From NCBI GenBank assembly GCA_950295325.1, contig OX485807.1, positions 9,017,001-9,081,000 on the forward strand: 64,000 nt of DNA, in the 5' to 3' direction. The stretch comes from Polytrichum commune (taxonomy: Eukaryota > Streptophyta > Polytrichopsida > Polytrichales > Polytrichaceae). The notes beneath the pieces were generated by a model. It made no database searches, was not told the origin of the DNA, and saw nothing but the letters and a program-made list of their open reading frames with translations. The translations under genes were made by a program, and so were the position numbers. Shown here in pieces: positions 46,596-59,704 of this stretch (its first letter is position 1; every line of letters starts with the position of its first letter).

Positions 46596-47023
46596 CTCCC
46601 CATCAAGGGTACATGAAGCCTTCTCATGACAATGAAGCAGAGCCTCCCCATGATGGCTACATGAAGCCTTCTCATGACGATGAAGCAGAGCCTGGCCATC
46701 ATGGATACATGAAGCCTCCCCATGAAGCAGAGCCTCCCCATCATGGGCACATGAAGCCACCTCATAACGATGGAGCAGAGTCACCCCATGACGGATACAT
46801 GGAACCCCATGACCATCATCACGATGGTGCGGAGTCTCCCCATAATGGATACATGGATCCCCATCATCATCATCATGGTGCGGAGTCTCCGCATAATGGG
46901 TACATGAGGCCTCATCACCATCACAGGGGAAACCGACCGGACCATGGAGGCTTCAAGTCGCCAATGCATCCGGCTCCTGCCCCAGGGTACATGAAGCGTC
47001 CTCTGCCTCCTCCTCCATTGTAG

Positions 47024-49787
47024 GGGACCGTGCCAACTAACCAATTATTTAAGGTAAGTGGCCCTAAACAGACAGTTTTTATCTTCCGATTAGCCCACTT
47101 CTTCTAGGATATTTTAACATGTGATTAGGACAAGATGATTAGCATGTTACTGAGTCGAGGAAGTTTTCATTTTCTTCAAATTTTATGAAGCTCGTGTGAC
47201 TTTCTTATGCATTATCAGCGTGAAGATGCAAGTTCTTAAAAGATCACATAGGTGCCTCAAATTGTGTTGACTATTGGTCGAAGAATAGTTACTCTCTTAA
47301 ACACATGTCCTTTTAGTGATTGTTATCGGATCCAAACATAACCATGGACCACTCATATATGCACGTCTAATTAACTTAAGTGCCCGAATTGTGGACACCT
47401 ACCTTCATGGCCACAAGCTTATTTTCTTTCAAGATGCACAACCATTATTCCGGTCCTCATTTCTCTTCTTTTTCAAAGATTTCTCCTTATGAGGAAAATG
47501 AAATAATTTTACTTCATTGCCAAAAGACATACAATGGCCACCATGAGCCAAAGAAGAGAGAAGGGATTTCTTGTGCGTTTTCTTCCCTACAAACAATCAA
47601 GTATATTACATATTCTAAGTTGAGATAGTATTGAGCAAATGTTAATAATAAGTGTTTGTATGATAATATAAAAACTTGTTGTGATGGTCACAATTGGTAG
47701 GTTGATTGATAAGTGATGTCATATCCATGGATTGCAGCAGACTAGAGCCCTTTCAGATATACTCTACTCTGATATTCATTCTTATAAACATTTGAGCATA
47801 ATTGTTTTCTTATATTATCTTGTTTTATGTTAGACCTTGTTTTTTGTTAAAAGAGGAATTCAACACATCTAAGCATGAATTTTTTTTACCACCATATGAG
47901 TAAAACATGGAAATTTCAAGGTGTTGAGGCAAGAATCTATAAGGGTTTGTAAGGATTGGTAAGAGTCACATTGAGATGTAGTTAAATTATTCAAAATCAA
48001 CATAGACTACTACAACTTGTGTGTGTGTGTGTACACAAATATTTAGCTTATATTCACCCCCCCCCCCCCCAAAAAAAAAACAAAAAACAAAAAAAACAAA
48101 AAAACAAATACAGATAGGTAGTCCGTACTTTGTGTTCCGGAGCAAAGCCATAAAAAGTTTTGTTTGTTCTTATATACAGCTTCTCAATGCTGAGGAAGGA
48201 CAGGACTCGAGAGAGACTCACTGGAGTCCTCTGTGTAACATCACATTTTGTGAATAAAAATGTTTGCATAACTCTCACATTTATTGGCTGGTGGTGTCGA
48301 TTCCGGGCTATCATGATGACCATGTGAGTTAAGTACTACAATAAAATGCTAGTGTATCTGATAAAGAATCCCAATGATGTGAGGTGGGGTTTTTTTAAAT
48401 AAGGGCACTAAAACAGAGAAAGTAAATTTCCTACTGGTCATCAGTTCAATTATCCATGTGAACTACAGGGAGCAAGCATCTTGCGGATGAAATTGAAGGA
48501 ATATATGTAAAACTGCCTGTATTGAGTAAGGAAAATCAATCACCGAAACTAATTTGATTCAAGAGGACAGTCTAAACTCCTTTGCACTAGAGACCTTGTG
48601 CATTCCCAAGTTTAATTTGAGCGATATGGCCAGGGACTTCTCCACTTTTGGCATAATTGATGTGGATCCCTTTTTATTCCTTCTTTTGCTAAAACTTCTT
48701 GGCATGGTTGGAGAGCAGTATTGAGTGATATTGAATCAAGTTCTGATAGGGAATCCAACAAAAGAAGCTGCGAATATTAGCGTGATGTTCCATGTATTTC
48801 AGTGACAGAACAATGTGACAAGGAAAAAAACCTTGCAAAACAAGCTGTTGGGGATGCATAGCTATGAGCAATGAAGCTTCTAAGCTGTGTAACAATTAGT
48901 GCTGAATATGCATTGGAGGTCTTTATTTGACTTGTCAATTCCTTTGGCTTCACTAATTTGTTGCAAAATGGTAATACAGCAAGTGCCTGTTCCCAACAGT
49001 AATTAACTGTCATTTCAGGTGCTCCTCATTTCATGGACACGCTTCTCAGAACATTTAGAGACTCACATGGCAAACAAAAAGAAAAGCTTCCAGCAAGAGG
49101 CTTTGGACCTCTAAGTAACCTCAACTTCATGTCCAACTTGTCACTCATCTAACTGTAGATGCAGATCAGGCTATAAGGCAGCATACAGGCCTGTTTGGCA
49201 GATTCCAAGCCAAATTCGCCACTGTAACCATCACAAAGAAAACTCAGTAAGGTAGACAGGTCTTAAGAGGTTACATTTTTTATGTTCGCTGTGTAATACA
49301 ACTCCAATTCACGAACTCTGAATGTTGGTTGATCTGCGGATGTGAATGGAGATGTAAGGTTCAATCACACAGAATTTTTTGGAACCTGCCTTAAGTCGAT
49401 ATGAATTTTCAAAGCTGATAGCCAGGGAGCCACAGCTTAGTCACAATAGGGCCCCAATTATGCTGAAAATTAAGTCTAGAATGTTCAACGAACCTTGAAC
49501 ACGTGATCCAATCTCTTTTAAGCACAAGTCTTTGTGGTGTCCATTCTTAGATCCACACCTAACCATGCACCACTCAAATATAGGTGTAAATTAAAGAGGA
49601 AAGACCAAATTAGGCTTGCTTACCTTAGGTACTGCACAACAGCAAATTTGTTGTTGACAAAAAAAAATAATCTGCTTGTCCATTTCGCCCCCTTGACTCA
49701 CATGTGCAATCTGACAATAGAGGTATGTGTACAGAACTCCACATTCCAAGGACCAAACAATGGTATCTATTTTACAGGTAGAGATCT
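47024..49787. other. Intergenic between the split gene and the TFIIIC gene
   Basis: No gene seen. A (GT)n run at about 48019-48030 and a poly-C/poly-A stretch at about 48058-48108 are simple repeats. The last several hundred bases before 49788 are presumably the 3' untranslated region of the - strand TFIIIC gene, but no clear polyadenylation signal could be chosen. Confidence 0.4.
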
Positions 49788-52700
49788 CTATAGATTACAA
49801 TGGTCCCGCAACACTTGGCGTGCGAGATCAAGAGATCCGCTCTTCTTATAAATGAGGTGTAAATTATGGGCTGCCTCCCTTCGCAAGTCACAGTGACCCA
49901 ATCTTTGTTTTCCCACAACTGGGTCTGTATCTTCAACAGGCCGGAAACCTGAGCCCTCATGTGGCAGTGACACAAGGGGTCGGTCCTCTTCCACCGCCAC
50001 AAAAACTTTCTCATAGTATTGAACAGCTAATTGCACAAGGCCCACATGGTGAAAGGCACGGGCCATATTGTAGTTTGACTCCTGTTACAAACAACTCTCC
50101 AAACATCAGCTCCAGAGAGAGGATGAGATATGACATTGACATTGCCACCGGTGTGATTTATGGTGTTGCATCATCTTCAAGTCAATCTAATCCTATATGT
50201 GATCCTAATTCCGAAACAGACACCACAAGAATCAGAGGGACTTCGAAGACTACTGCCTCCTTTCAAAGGTGAACACCAGGAACAAGTGCGGACAAGTGGA
50301 CCTGCACCTGACCTTCACCAAGAGCAAGCCCCCTAGTTGGTCGAGAATGTCCAGTTCTCCTAGATACTTCCCCAATGATTGGGTGGACCATAGTGGTAGG
50401 GTGCACCAGAAATCAAGTGCTAGGAAGGTCAACAATCCAAGCACCATTCGGTCAACTAAAGAAAAAAAAAGGAATTCAATGTTGCCATCAGCTTGGGTTA
50501 TGGTGTTGCTTCGTTATTTGAGTTAGTCCAATCCTATATGTAATTCCGAAACGGACATCACAAGAATTAGAGGACCTTGAAGACTACTGCCTCGTGTCAA
50601 AGATGAACACCTTGAATAAGATGAACACCTTGAATAGGCACGGACAAACTAGCCCGCACCTGCCTGCAACTGATCTCCTCCAAGGACATGACCCTAGGTT
50701 CCCACATGGTAGGCTCTGGCGGTTGGTTGGCGATATCCGGTTCACCCTGGGTGGACCATAGTGGTAGGGTGCACCGGGTATCAAGTGCTAGGAAGGTCAC
50801 TCCATCTGAGCACTATTCCAGCCTTAGGCGACTTAAGTTCAAAAGTTCCCATTGGATCCAGGTTAAGGCCTTGGGTTTAAGCCACCAAATCAGCTCCAAT
50901 TCTAAGAGTGCATACCCTTCAACAGCTGCACATGGTTTCTTTTTCTGCATCATCATTTCTAACAAGTAGCTGAGTGCACACACAAAAAGACTGCATTTCT
51001 AATAAGTACCTGAGTGCAATGCAAAAACAGAAGAGCACCTGATTGAACTTGCAGAGGCGCTGGTAGTTGTATAAGAAGGCAAAACCTTGCATAATTGTTT
51101 GGTTCCGGTTGCTTAAACGAAAGCCAAGAGAGAGGTTAATAAATGCAACACCTGTCAATTGAAACATTAAGCACGGAATATCAAGTTACAGAGAAATGAA
51201 TCCTCACACCTTATCTGTAAACGTAGATAGCTGACAGCTTTTAAGTGCAGCCAAAGCATACAACCTTGTTAACTGAAATGTTTGTGAGTCATTTGAGAAA
51301 ATGGAAGCAATCCATTCCAGACAATAAATTGATCTGTTCAAGGGTAAAGGTTCTATAAAGTACCAATGCATAGACTTATAAAAGGATCATCTGGCTGAAC
51401 TTGAAAGGCTTGTAGATACTCTCGCAAAGCACCTTGGGGCTGGCTTATCATTGCATATTGATGGCCACATATGACCATTGCGGGAACGCAATCTGGATAT
51501 TTGCCACGCACTTGTAGCATGAATTTGTTGTGCTTGGGTAGCTTTGTCTCAGCCCTACAAAACTCAAACCACTTGTTCAATTAAGATGTTAACGATATTA
51601 GTAGGTACTCCTACACAAGATGGTGTTTGTATCTGTGTTCCCCCTCTGCCAAACTCAAAACAGCAGGTTTTTCCGGCCCAATTAAAGCAAGCACAAGAAT
51701 CTCTTGATTTGACAATTCCACTTAGAAACTTGAACAAAAGATTTAATAAGATCCAGATATTTTGAGCTCACCGAGAGACCACTTGATAATAGCAATTCCA
51801 CATGCTAAAGCTGTAAGGCTGTTGTTGTACCATATATCTCACACAATCATACCCATACTTGGCATCTTTTGTCTTGTAAGCAATCTCTGGTATAATCAAA
51901 CAACAGAAGGATGAACCCTCAAAAAAAGTTGTGACATCCCACACTATATTGTGCAAGCCTCTAAAATATACATGACAGCAAAGAAACAGTGAAGGCCGAG
52001 TCAGATGTGCAAATTGAATTCCGATATAGATGAAAAAATGATTATTATGGTACAGCATAATATGAGCAAAACGAAAATGTTCCACATATGGCAATTCCTA
52101 AGTAGAAGTACATACGTGCTCCAAGGGCTCGAAGCTCATCACATTTTGCTTTTCCAAGATGGTGGCCAACCCGCAATACATGGTTCACAATCTCCAGTGC
52201 TTCCCAGTATCTCTTCAGGGCAAGCGATGCTTTACAGATCTTGACAAACAGGATAAAAAACACAAAAAAAAATTTGCTGTTAGTATGCACCTCTAGCAGA
52301 TTTCAATCCAGTGAAGCAATCCAGGTTTGGCTAGGCAGACTTTCAAGCATTGTGCCAAGTGTTTTATCACAAATCTGTATTGTGGAAGGAAAGCTGGCTG
52401 TACCTGGGGTACAGAAAAGAAATAATACATCAATCTTAACAATACTCACAAAGTAAGAATATTAAGATACAACCTCCTACTTGTACAAGAGAGCTAACAA
52501 AAATAAGATTCTAACCAGTAACAACTCGGATCTTCTTATCAGAAAGAGACTGGTACAGATTTACAGGGAAATAAAAATAAAATAAAAATAAATAAAATAA
52601 CCCACATTCAGTAGAATGATAAATATATGTCACAGTAAAACAAGATTCATAAAGACAACTGGTCTTAAACCATGTGTTCATAGACTACCTGTAGTATAAG

Positions 52701-55700
52701 CTGGTAATGTTCATCATCCTTCAGCAAATTTGGTAAAGGCGCCACCTTCACTTCCACTTCCTAGAAGCCACAAATGTTTTTAGAAAATTTGATGAACTAC
52801 GATTAAAATGCACGTCCCTCCTCAACATGCACTTTGTGTATAAGCACTTAAGTTTGAATCTCTAGTAACCATACAAAAAGAAACAACTACAGAGTGATTT
52901 TGGTAAGAGAAATATTGTACACACGAAAACAAATAAGGTGAAATCAAAAGGGAAAGGTACCAAGGTCTCTATATAGTCATTGTCAGAGAACATCATAAAT
53001 GTGCACTCATTGAATTCTCCACCAAACTAGAATGTTCAGATCACAATCCTAGATTACATATGAGGTTTAATTTACCTCTCGTGTCTCTTCCTCCACTTCT
53101 TCATCACTAGCCCATTCTAAACCAGCAGCCAGAGCAGCAGCTTTCATTTCCTCCTTCTCAGCAGCCATTTTTGCCAGCATTCTCCTTGCTCTTGATGCTT
53201 TTACCCTTCATATTAACAACATCATTACTAAGATTAATTAGCTTTGTTTCAGGATAATTAGAACTTTTCCGAAATAAATTAGCCCTGCATCCAAAAGAAT
53301 AGACTGCCCCTTTTACACTTACATATCATTACGGGATAGCATAGGCTTGAATCCATGAAATACTTGGTCTGGCCGGTTTTGTTCCAGCCATTGCACTCTT
53401 GCAGACAGTACGCTTTTGTTCAGCCTCTTCTTAGTCTTCCCCTGCATTTTTTGTTCAAGTCAGGTCCTATTTTATGAGGCATGAAATTGAAACTCCCACA
53501 AGAAGACATTTCTAACATAATCCATCAAAACTGCAAAAGCAATATCACACAAGCTCTGACAAAGCTACACAACCACCTCCAAGAAGCTTGCAATAATTGA
53601 AGAACTCTTTGTTGAATAATTCCAGAAAATATGTAATCAGTTGCAGAATGATGAAACACCTTTTGGTTAACAGACTCCACATGCAAAGACTCTTGCACAG
53701 CAGGTAGAACAGTGTCGATAAAATCATTGAGGTGATTCCGAGACAAATGTATATTGGCTACTTTCAAAATAACTCTCCCATCTTTCCACCATGGCATCTC
53801 CTTGTGTTGCGCATCAGAGCTACTTATGGCAATATCTGACTCATTCACAAAAGCCAAATTTGTCAACTCAAATGCGTACATGGACAGATATAGAATCCCA
53901 TCCCAAACTTTCAAAGGGGTGGTGTATAATGTAATTATCATGCAATTTACATATATATCTTATGTAACACTGTTCTTTGTAATTGTATAATGTGGCACAC
54001 ATAAAGGAGAACAACATAGTAGTATTTATCATGACATGAAATTTCCAATGTTATTTCAACATATTATCAAGTTCCGTAATAATCGCCAGTAGTCTCCTAG
54101 GAAGTAATTTGTACACTCCTGGGAAGCAAGTAGTCGTGTTAGGCTATAAACTTTTCACAAACCTGAATCTGGAGGGGTAAGTAGAGTTAATGCCTCCTCA
54201 TGTTGACCATAGTCACAAAGTAGCGTCGCAAGAGTGAGTCGTGTATCCACATCTTGTGGCAACTCCTTCAATACTTTGGTCCATCATCCCCGCACCACAC
54301 AAGGAGCAGATAAACAGAAGCTTGAGTAAAACAGAACATAATTTGTTCCCACAAAAGCCACCAGAACTTTACAGAGAATGCAGGCCATAATGTGGCACAC
54401 ATAAAAATAAAATATTAGCACACATGATATGATTCCTTAGTCTCTTCACTCATTAGGTCTACTGTGCCTCCCCTCTGAGTTTCTATTGGCTGTAAACCCT
54501 TTGAAAACTTTGGAGCTCCTAAATTCCAACAACATTTGAGTAACTTACCTTGATAGTAAACATGAATTGCATCTGCGTATGACTTGATTGCTCCATGACA
54601 TTGAGCCACCTTTAGCCATAAAAATACCTGTTTCAAAATACAACAAACAACCATGAGAGCTACTACTGGAGCTTCAGTGACATAACCTTATCAGAGAAAA
54701 CTGATGAGACAAAGGTATATAATGTAATTTGAAATAATGCAAAGGTATATAATGTCCAAGTCGTTTCATTCTAAATTACATTCGAGCTACCAAAAGAAGG
54801 ATCATAGAACTGCAAAGGCTTTGAATTCTCTGAAGCAACTCAATAAGGAAAGAAGAACGTAGCAGATCTGACACTTCAAGGGACCTAATCACTGAGATAC
54901 CAAGTTCCAGCTGTCCACTGGAGCAATTACAAATTTCAAATATCAGATCATATTGACATTCTGTTCCAAAACTAGAACCACCAGTTGCATCAAAAATGGT
55001 AACAGTACTAAAATAACCTGGGTAGATGGAGCCACAGATGCAAATGGAATGACAAATTGCAGAGAGCACAGGAAAAGGAAGTTTACATCATCAAATGCAA
55101 TATTGCCTTCCAGCAACTTATAGAATCGGAGAGCATTTCTGTGCTCCCCAAGTGCTAGATATGCATCACCTACTTCAAGGACCAGGTCCGCAAACTCGTC
55201 CACACGCTCTTTCCTCAAAACCTCAAAATTTCTCTGTCAAAGAAATTAACCCATAAATTGATATCAGGTCAATACTACAAGGATGTATTGCAGAACTCAA
55301 ATGAGTAAGTTCCTCAACCCCCATGTGAAACACAGCTAAGTATTCTCACTCAAAGAGTATTCATTAGGTTATAACTGTATTAACCCTTAAAGGTCCGAGA
55401 GGCCCCTTCTGGGCCTCAAAATGTGATCCGAGGGTTTGGGATTCCTTCTTCATTTTTAAACTAATAGTGAACGTGACCAAATCTTAAGTATCCCATTTAT
55501 TATATGCATTATACCCATTGGAGCATACATATATGTAGAATGATTTAAAGAGACATTTAGTAATTCATATAAATGACTTTGTCTCTTATACATACGACGT
55601 AAATCTAATCACCAATGTCACATATGACTTATTTTCAATTCCTCTTTTGGCCATGTTCTTTCAACTTACTGGACATACAGAGGTCATACATTGTATGAAC

Positions 55701-58700
55701 AAAGAAAGAATTGTGTATAGTCACAAAAATAAATCACAATGAGATGATGTACCTCTGCAACCACCAAGTTCCCCATGTAGGCATGGCAAATTCCAGCCTT
55801 AACAGAAAGGTCTAACGGGAGACCTTGGTCAGCACAGTATAGAGTGCGAGCTCGATCTATCCAACTTATGGTTGTCGCAAAAGCACCATTTGCCATGTGT
55901 AATTCAGCTAACAAATTCACAGCCGTCAGATCTGCCTCTCCTGGATACTCCTCGATCAACTTCTCCAGCACTTGTGTGGCTTGCTCACTCTGTCCATTCT
56001 TCTGCCGCATCTGTCATAAATTACCATGTTTGGGCTTGTAAGTGCCTGAATTCCAACAAGGATTAAGATGACAGTCTTGTTTGCACCAGTGCCTCACTTT
56101 CTTTATACCTCTGATAACGGTTATAACAACAGGTATGTGACAGTATAGCAACTGGTGGGAGGAGGTTCTTAGGTCTACTACTGCCTAGACTGCACCTGAC
56201 AGCAAGAAATCGATTATCCTCTTGCAATTCCTGCCTTTATTTCACATTGAAGTTTGCAAAAGATTCTTATATACAAAAGTAGAAAAACGAGATCATATTA
56301 CAGGACATATTAGAACTCCAAGGGACCTGTAAAAATTAGTAACCACCAAGAAATTATATACCTTTGCAACCATCTTGCAAACTTCCACATCGCTAGGGCG
56401 AACAGTGAGAAGTTGCTCCAAACATTCTATAGCCTTCTGGATGTCATTCAGCTCTGCATAAAGAGAGGCACAGTCCCACTTGGCATCCACATCCAATGGA
56501 TCTGCTTTCATTGCTTTAGTCAAGCAGTAAATTACTTGTCCAGTATTCCCCAGCTCCCTGAAAAGATAGATAAGAGAAACCCAAGTTGATGATGAGCACA
56601 AAATTTAGAGCTATCCTTCTCTAATGTCCATTTTCTTCACCACAAAATTTTACTCCCAAATTTATGATTCTAACCTCTCCAATATTTATACTTGTTTGGT
56701 GAGGTTGTAAAAGGGCGTCCAGCACCACCTTTGCAGATCCAGAAGAAGTCCAAAGGATTCTCAATATTTGTTGTAAGCATATTGAACCCCGCAATAAACT
56801 CACCCATCAGTACAGCATGTGTACCTTGCATTTAATAATATTCCAACCCAGTAAAGTAATTTATTACGGAAGTGGCTCAAATCATCTTTATTTGAAGTGC
56901 AAAACATGTTATGAGAGAAGATAGTTTACATTGACCAGGATGCCAAGCGCTTCCACAGCACAATGTCTTTTGGGGTCAGGTGAGCGGCAATCATGTAGAA
57001 GTTGAGAGCCTTTTTCCGATCTCCTTTAGCATCGTAAAGAAGGCCCAAAGTATGATATGAGTCTGCCACATTGGGTGCAATTCGTACAACCTCCTTAAGG
57101 ATGTCAACTGCCTGTGAACAGCAGCCAAACATAAGTTCCATATGTGGCAAAAAGCCAACAGGTCAAAAATACACGGGGCGACCATAATCCAAGTCACAAG
57201 GGAAAAAAAAATGCACCTATCCATACCTCATCAAAGTGACCAGTGGCATAAAGAAGATTGGCTTCTCCAAGTTTCTTTGTAACCTCAGGTGTCAGTCTAG
57301 ATGCTCCTGGTGGAAGTTTCTTTCTTCCTCGTTTCTTGGGCTGCCGCCACCAAACACAGTGACATCCTCTGAACTCAATAATTCATCAACAAATGCTACA
57401 CTCAATAACTAACTAACTGTGGAAGAGTTGTCCCAAAGTAGAGGGAGCGGCATAGATCAGTGTGGTCACTTTTGACAACCTAAGACAGCAAGAGCTGGTC
57501 TATTGCTCACCTCTGAAAAGCAGAGGCATGGTGCTATACCCCATCCTAGAAAATGCCTTTGTGAGGCAATAAAATACCCACAGCAAATCCACCAATTTCA
57601 ACTTGAAAGCCAATACAGCCAATACAGCCAATACACCAGTGTTGTGCAGGTAGAGTTGTTTTCATTTATCAGTGGGTAAGGGAATTGACAGAAAGCTTAG
57701 AATTTGATACCCGACAGATAAAAATGTCCAAGGGTATAGAGGTGATACCATGGAATTTTACAATACTATATGTGCAACTATCAAGTGAGAATCAATATTG
57801 GTGTTGAAAAATACACAAAACATTGCTTTAAACAAGATCTGGGACAATGAAGACCCTAGAATTAATAAACCTATTTGATAATAGAAAAGACCCCTTTGCA
57901 TGTATCTTCCCCTTTCTTCACTGCCATTACATACCTCTCTACGTCGGCGACGACCATTTCCCCCAAAACCTGCAGCATTCCAGATATCATCCATACTTGC
58001 ACCAAAAATATCTTGTTGCTTTGCTTTCTTCGCCTGTGCATTCTGTGTCCTATTACATGCAACAGTCTCCACAATGAATACAACAACAACTACAGCAAAA
58101 TATAGACCAGAAACTAAAGCACACACAAGTAGCAAACAATCCCGTAATGTTGTTATAAGGAAACTTACGATCTCGTAGCGAGATGTTTCCGCTTGCGTGC
58201 AGCAAGTGTCTCGTACTCCAGCCGCTGGAACTGCTCGTATGGCAGCTGCCCATTTTCATCCTCTTCTGCAAACCTCAAAGGATCCATTTCACCCTGGAAC
58301 AAAAGAGTATCCTCATCATCATCTTCTACCTCCACTTCACCTTCTTGATGCACTTGTTCTTCCTCTTCCTCCTCATCCCTCTCACTCGCTCCTAAACCCG
58401 AGTCTCTCCCAATATCTTCTACCTCATGCAATCCTAAGTAACCATAATCTCCATCCTCATGTCCATGCTCAATGATGGCACCACTCATATCAACTCTGCA
58501 GCCGAAAAGAATGCCAGTAAGTTGTGAAGGGGTTGACACCATGAAAATTCATTGCAATTTTCAGAACACCCAGGAACAAAAGCAAGAGGGGGGCGGGGGG
58601 AAGGGGAGGGGGGGAGAGAGGAATATGAACGCCAGTAAGTTGTGGAAGGTGTTGACACCATATTATTTAATGCAAAATTCAAATACCCAGGAACATAAGC

Positions 58701-59377
58701 AAGAGGGGGGAATACAAAGAAAACACAGAAGCAGCAGCAGCATGCTCATGATAAGATTGCTTAAATACAGCATTCAGAAAGTTGTGGAAGATGTTGACAC
58801 TATGAAAAGTCATTGCAATTTACAAACCACCTAGGAACTAAAGCAAGAGGGGAAAAAAGAGAAAACAGAGCAGCAGCAGCAAGCGCACAATAGGGGTTGC
58901 TGAAACATGAATGTAAGTAAGTTGTGCAAGTGTTGACAGCGTGAAGTTTCATTGCAATTTTTAAAACACCCGGGAACAAAAGCAAGGGGGGGGGGGAGAA
59001 AACGAGGCAGCAGCACACGCATGAAAGGAGTTGCTTCTATACGAATGTCAATAAGATGAGGCATGAAGATTCATAGCAAAATTCAAACACCCGGGAGCAA
59101 AATAAAAGGAGAAAACAAAGTAGCAACAGCATGTTAAAATAAGAGTTCTTAAATACGGTGCAATGAGATGAGATGGGAAGAAAGGAACATACCCTTCACC
59201 CATTTCATCAAGCCTGGCATGGTCCAAGGTATCCTTAGGGTTGTCCATGAGCATCTGTATGAAGCTGCGCTTTCGGTGTGGCAAATTCCTCTCATCCTGA
59301 CTGCCTTCCAGGGGCTCCTGGGACGAGCCCGCTTCATCAGGGAACATGCCCACATGATCCTCTTCGTCACCTTCCAT
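49788..59377 (-). CDS. GTF3C3: TFIIIC subunit 3 (tau131-like TPR protein), 19 exons
   Basis: Exons in gene order: 59377-59193, 58495-58169, 58049-57935, 57340-57227, 57111-56930, 56557-56362, 56010-55753, 55233-55087, 54627-54549, 54273-54163, 53835-53660, 53441-53323, 53205-53076, 52760-52689, 52239-52116, 51886-51772, 51554-51364, 51151-51039, 50081-49788. All introns are GT-AG, phases agree throughout, and the total is 3048 bases (1015 residues). The protein has an acidic N-terminus (about 80-150, SERDEEEEEEQ and VEVEDDDED), basic patches GRRRRRE and PKKRGRKK (about 200-217), and a first TPR array (about 220-570; for example AVDILKEVVRIAPNVADSYH, TKAMKADPLDVDAKW). A charged linker (about 580-715) is followed by a second TPR array (about 715-1010; ASLALKRYWEALEIV, REYLQAFQVQPDDPF). 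This order fits TFIIIC tau131/TFC4/GTF3C3, which bridges promoter-bound TFIIIC to TFIIIB in RNA polymerase III initiation. The start is the first ATG in frame. The acceptor of exon 10 (CCAAAG) is weak, and a short exon could be missed. Confidence 0.85.
50150..50830 (+). repeat. Tandem duplication in the last intron of the TFIIIC gene
   Basis: Two copies of about 320 bases, at about 50150-50460 and 50498-50830. They share TATGGTGTTGC, TCCTATATGT, AATTCCGAAAC, GAAGACTACTGCCTC, TGGACCATAGTGGTAGGGTG and ATCAAGTGCTAGGAAGGTCA. The second copy contains an extra short duplication (GATGAACACCTTGAATA twice). Non-coding. Confidence 0.75.
58505..59125 (+). repeat. Diverged tandem array of about 120-145-bp units in intron 1 of the TFIIIC gene
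   Basis: Five copies of a unit: AGTAAGTTGTG(G)AAG, then TGTTGACACCATG, then TTCATTGCAA, then AACACCC(A/G)GGAACAAAAG, then CAAGAGGGGGG, then GCAGCAGCA. They begin at about 58513, 58631, 58775, 58911 and 59045. The G-rich part differs in length between units. The array starts next to the acceptor of exon 2 and fills nearly the whole intron, so intron 1 has grown by local amplification. Confidence 0.75.
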
Positions 59378-59704
59378 ATTCCACCAACGTTTAAAATCGA
59401 GCACAATGTCTCAAGTACACTTTACTGCCGCAGGTACATCTTTGACATCTGTATCAACTGCAGTACATACATGACTCCTTTTTGGTAAGTGCTTCACCTT
59501 TCATTCAAACATCTCTATTCATTATAAACAGGCTTTGTTGCGAATTCTGAATGCAGGGCACCCAAACCAGCTCATCAACAACCCCTCGAGTAACACCATT
59601 CCCCTCATGTTAATTATTTCTTCTGCATTGGAGATATAAAAGAATTCAAAGTAAAAGAAATAGAAAACAAAGAGATGTGAGACGTTCTCTAAAGTGACAA
59701 GAAT

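Larger units (their letters stand above)
44306..47023 (+). pseudogene. Secreted His/Pro-rich repeat protein gene, split by a hAT element
   Basis: The 5' part (44306-44764) encodes a signal peptide (MASMACIFILNYILVMCVTL core), then EGRDLPEQ, a spacer with YPPSPPSQ, and repeats of the form HQGYMKPSHHDEAEPP. At 44765 the frame runs into a 1.83-kb transposon and stops at 44854. Immediately after the element, 46596-47023 continues the same repeat unit in the matching frame (HDGYMKPSHDDEAEPP, then HHHHDGAESPHNGYM) and ends PAPAPGYMKRPLPPPPL. Counting the target duplication once, the two parts share one frame (153 and 140 codons). The repeats resemble those of the - strand gene at 16385-16846. In this allele the product is probably truncated, unless the element is removed by splicing; the GT/AG pairs I tried at its ends do not restore the frame. 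The role in the apoplast is inference. Alternative ATGs at 44306 and 44315 differ by three residues. Confidence 0.7.

Noticed and set aside
44765-46605. The hAT insertion acting as a normal intron
   Set aside because: A GT lies near the left border and an AG just inside the right flank, but joining them shifts the frame and gives an early stop. The TIRs and 8-bp duplication explain the borders better.
51960-51990. An earlier acceptor for TFIIIC exon 16 (ATTTTAG near 51960)
   Set aside because: In the required phase it leads to a stop within a few codons. The acceptor before 51886 keeps the frame and gives IAYKTKDAKYGYDC.
54776-55069. An additional TFIIIC exon in the intron between exons 8 and 9
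   Set aside because: The open frame there meets stops in the required phase at every candidate acceptor, while joining 55087 directly to 54627 keeps phase and gives continuous TPR-like sequence.
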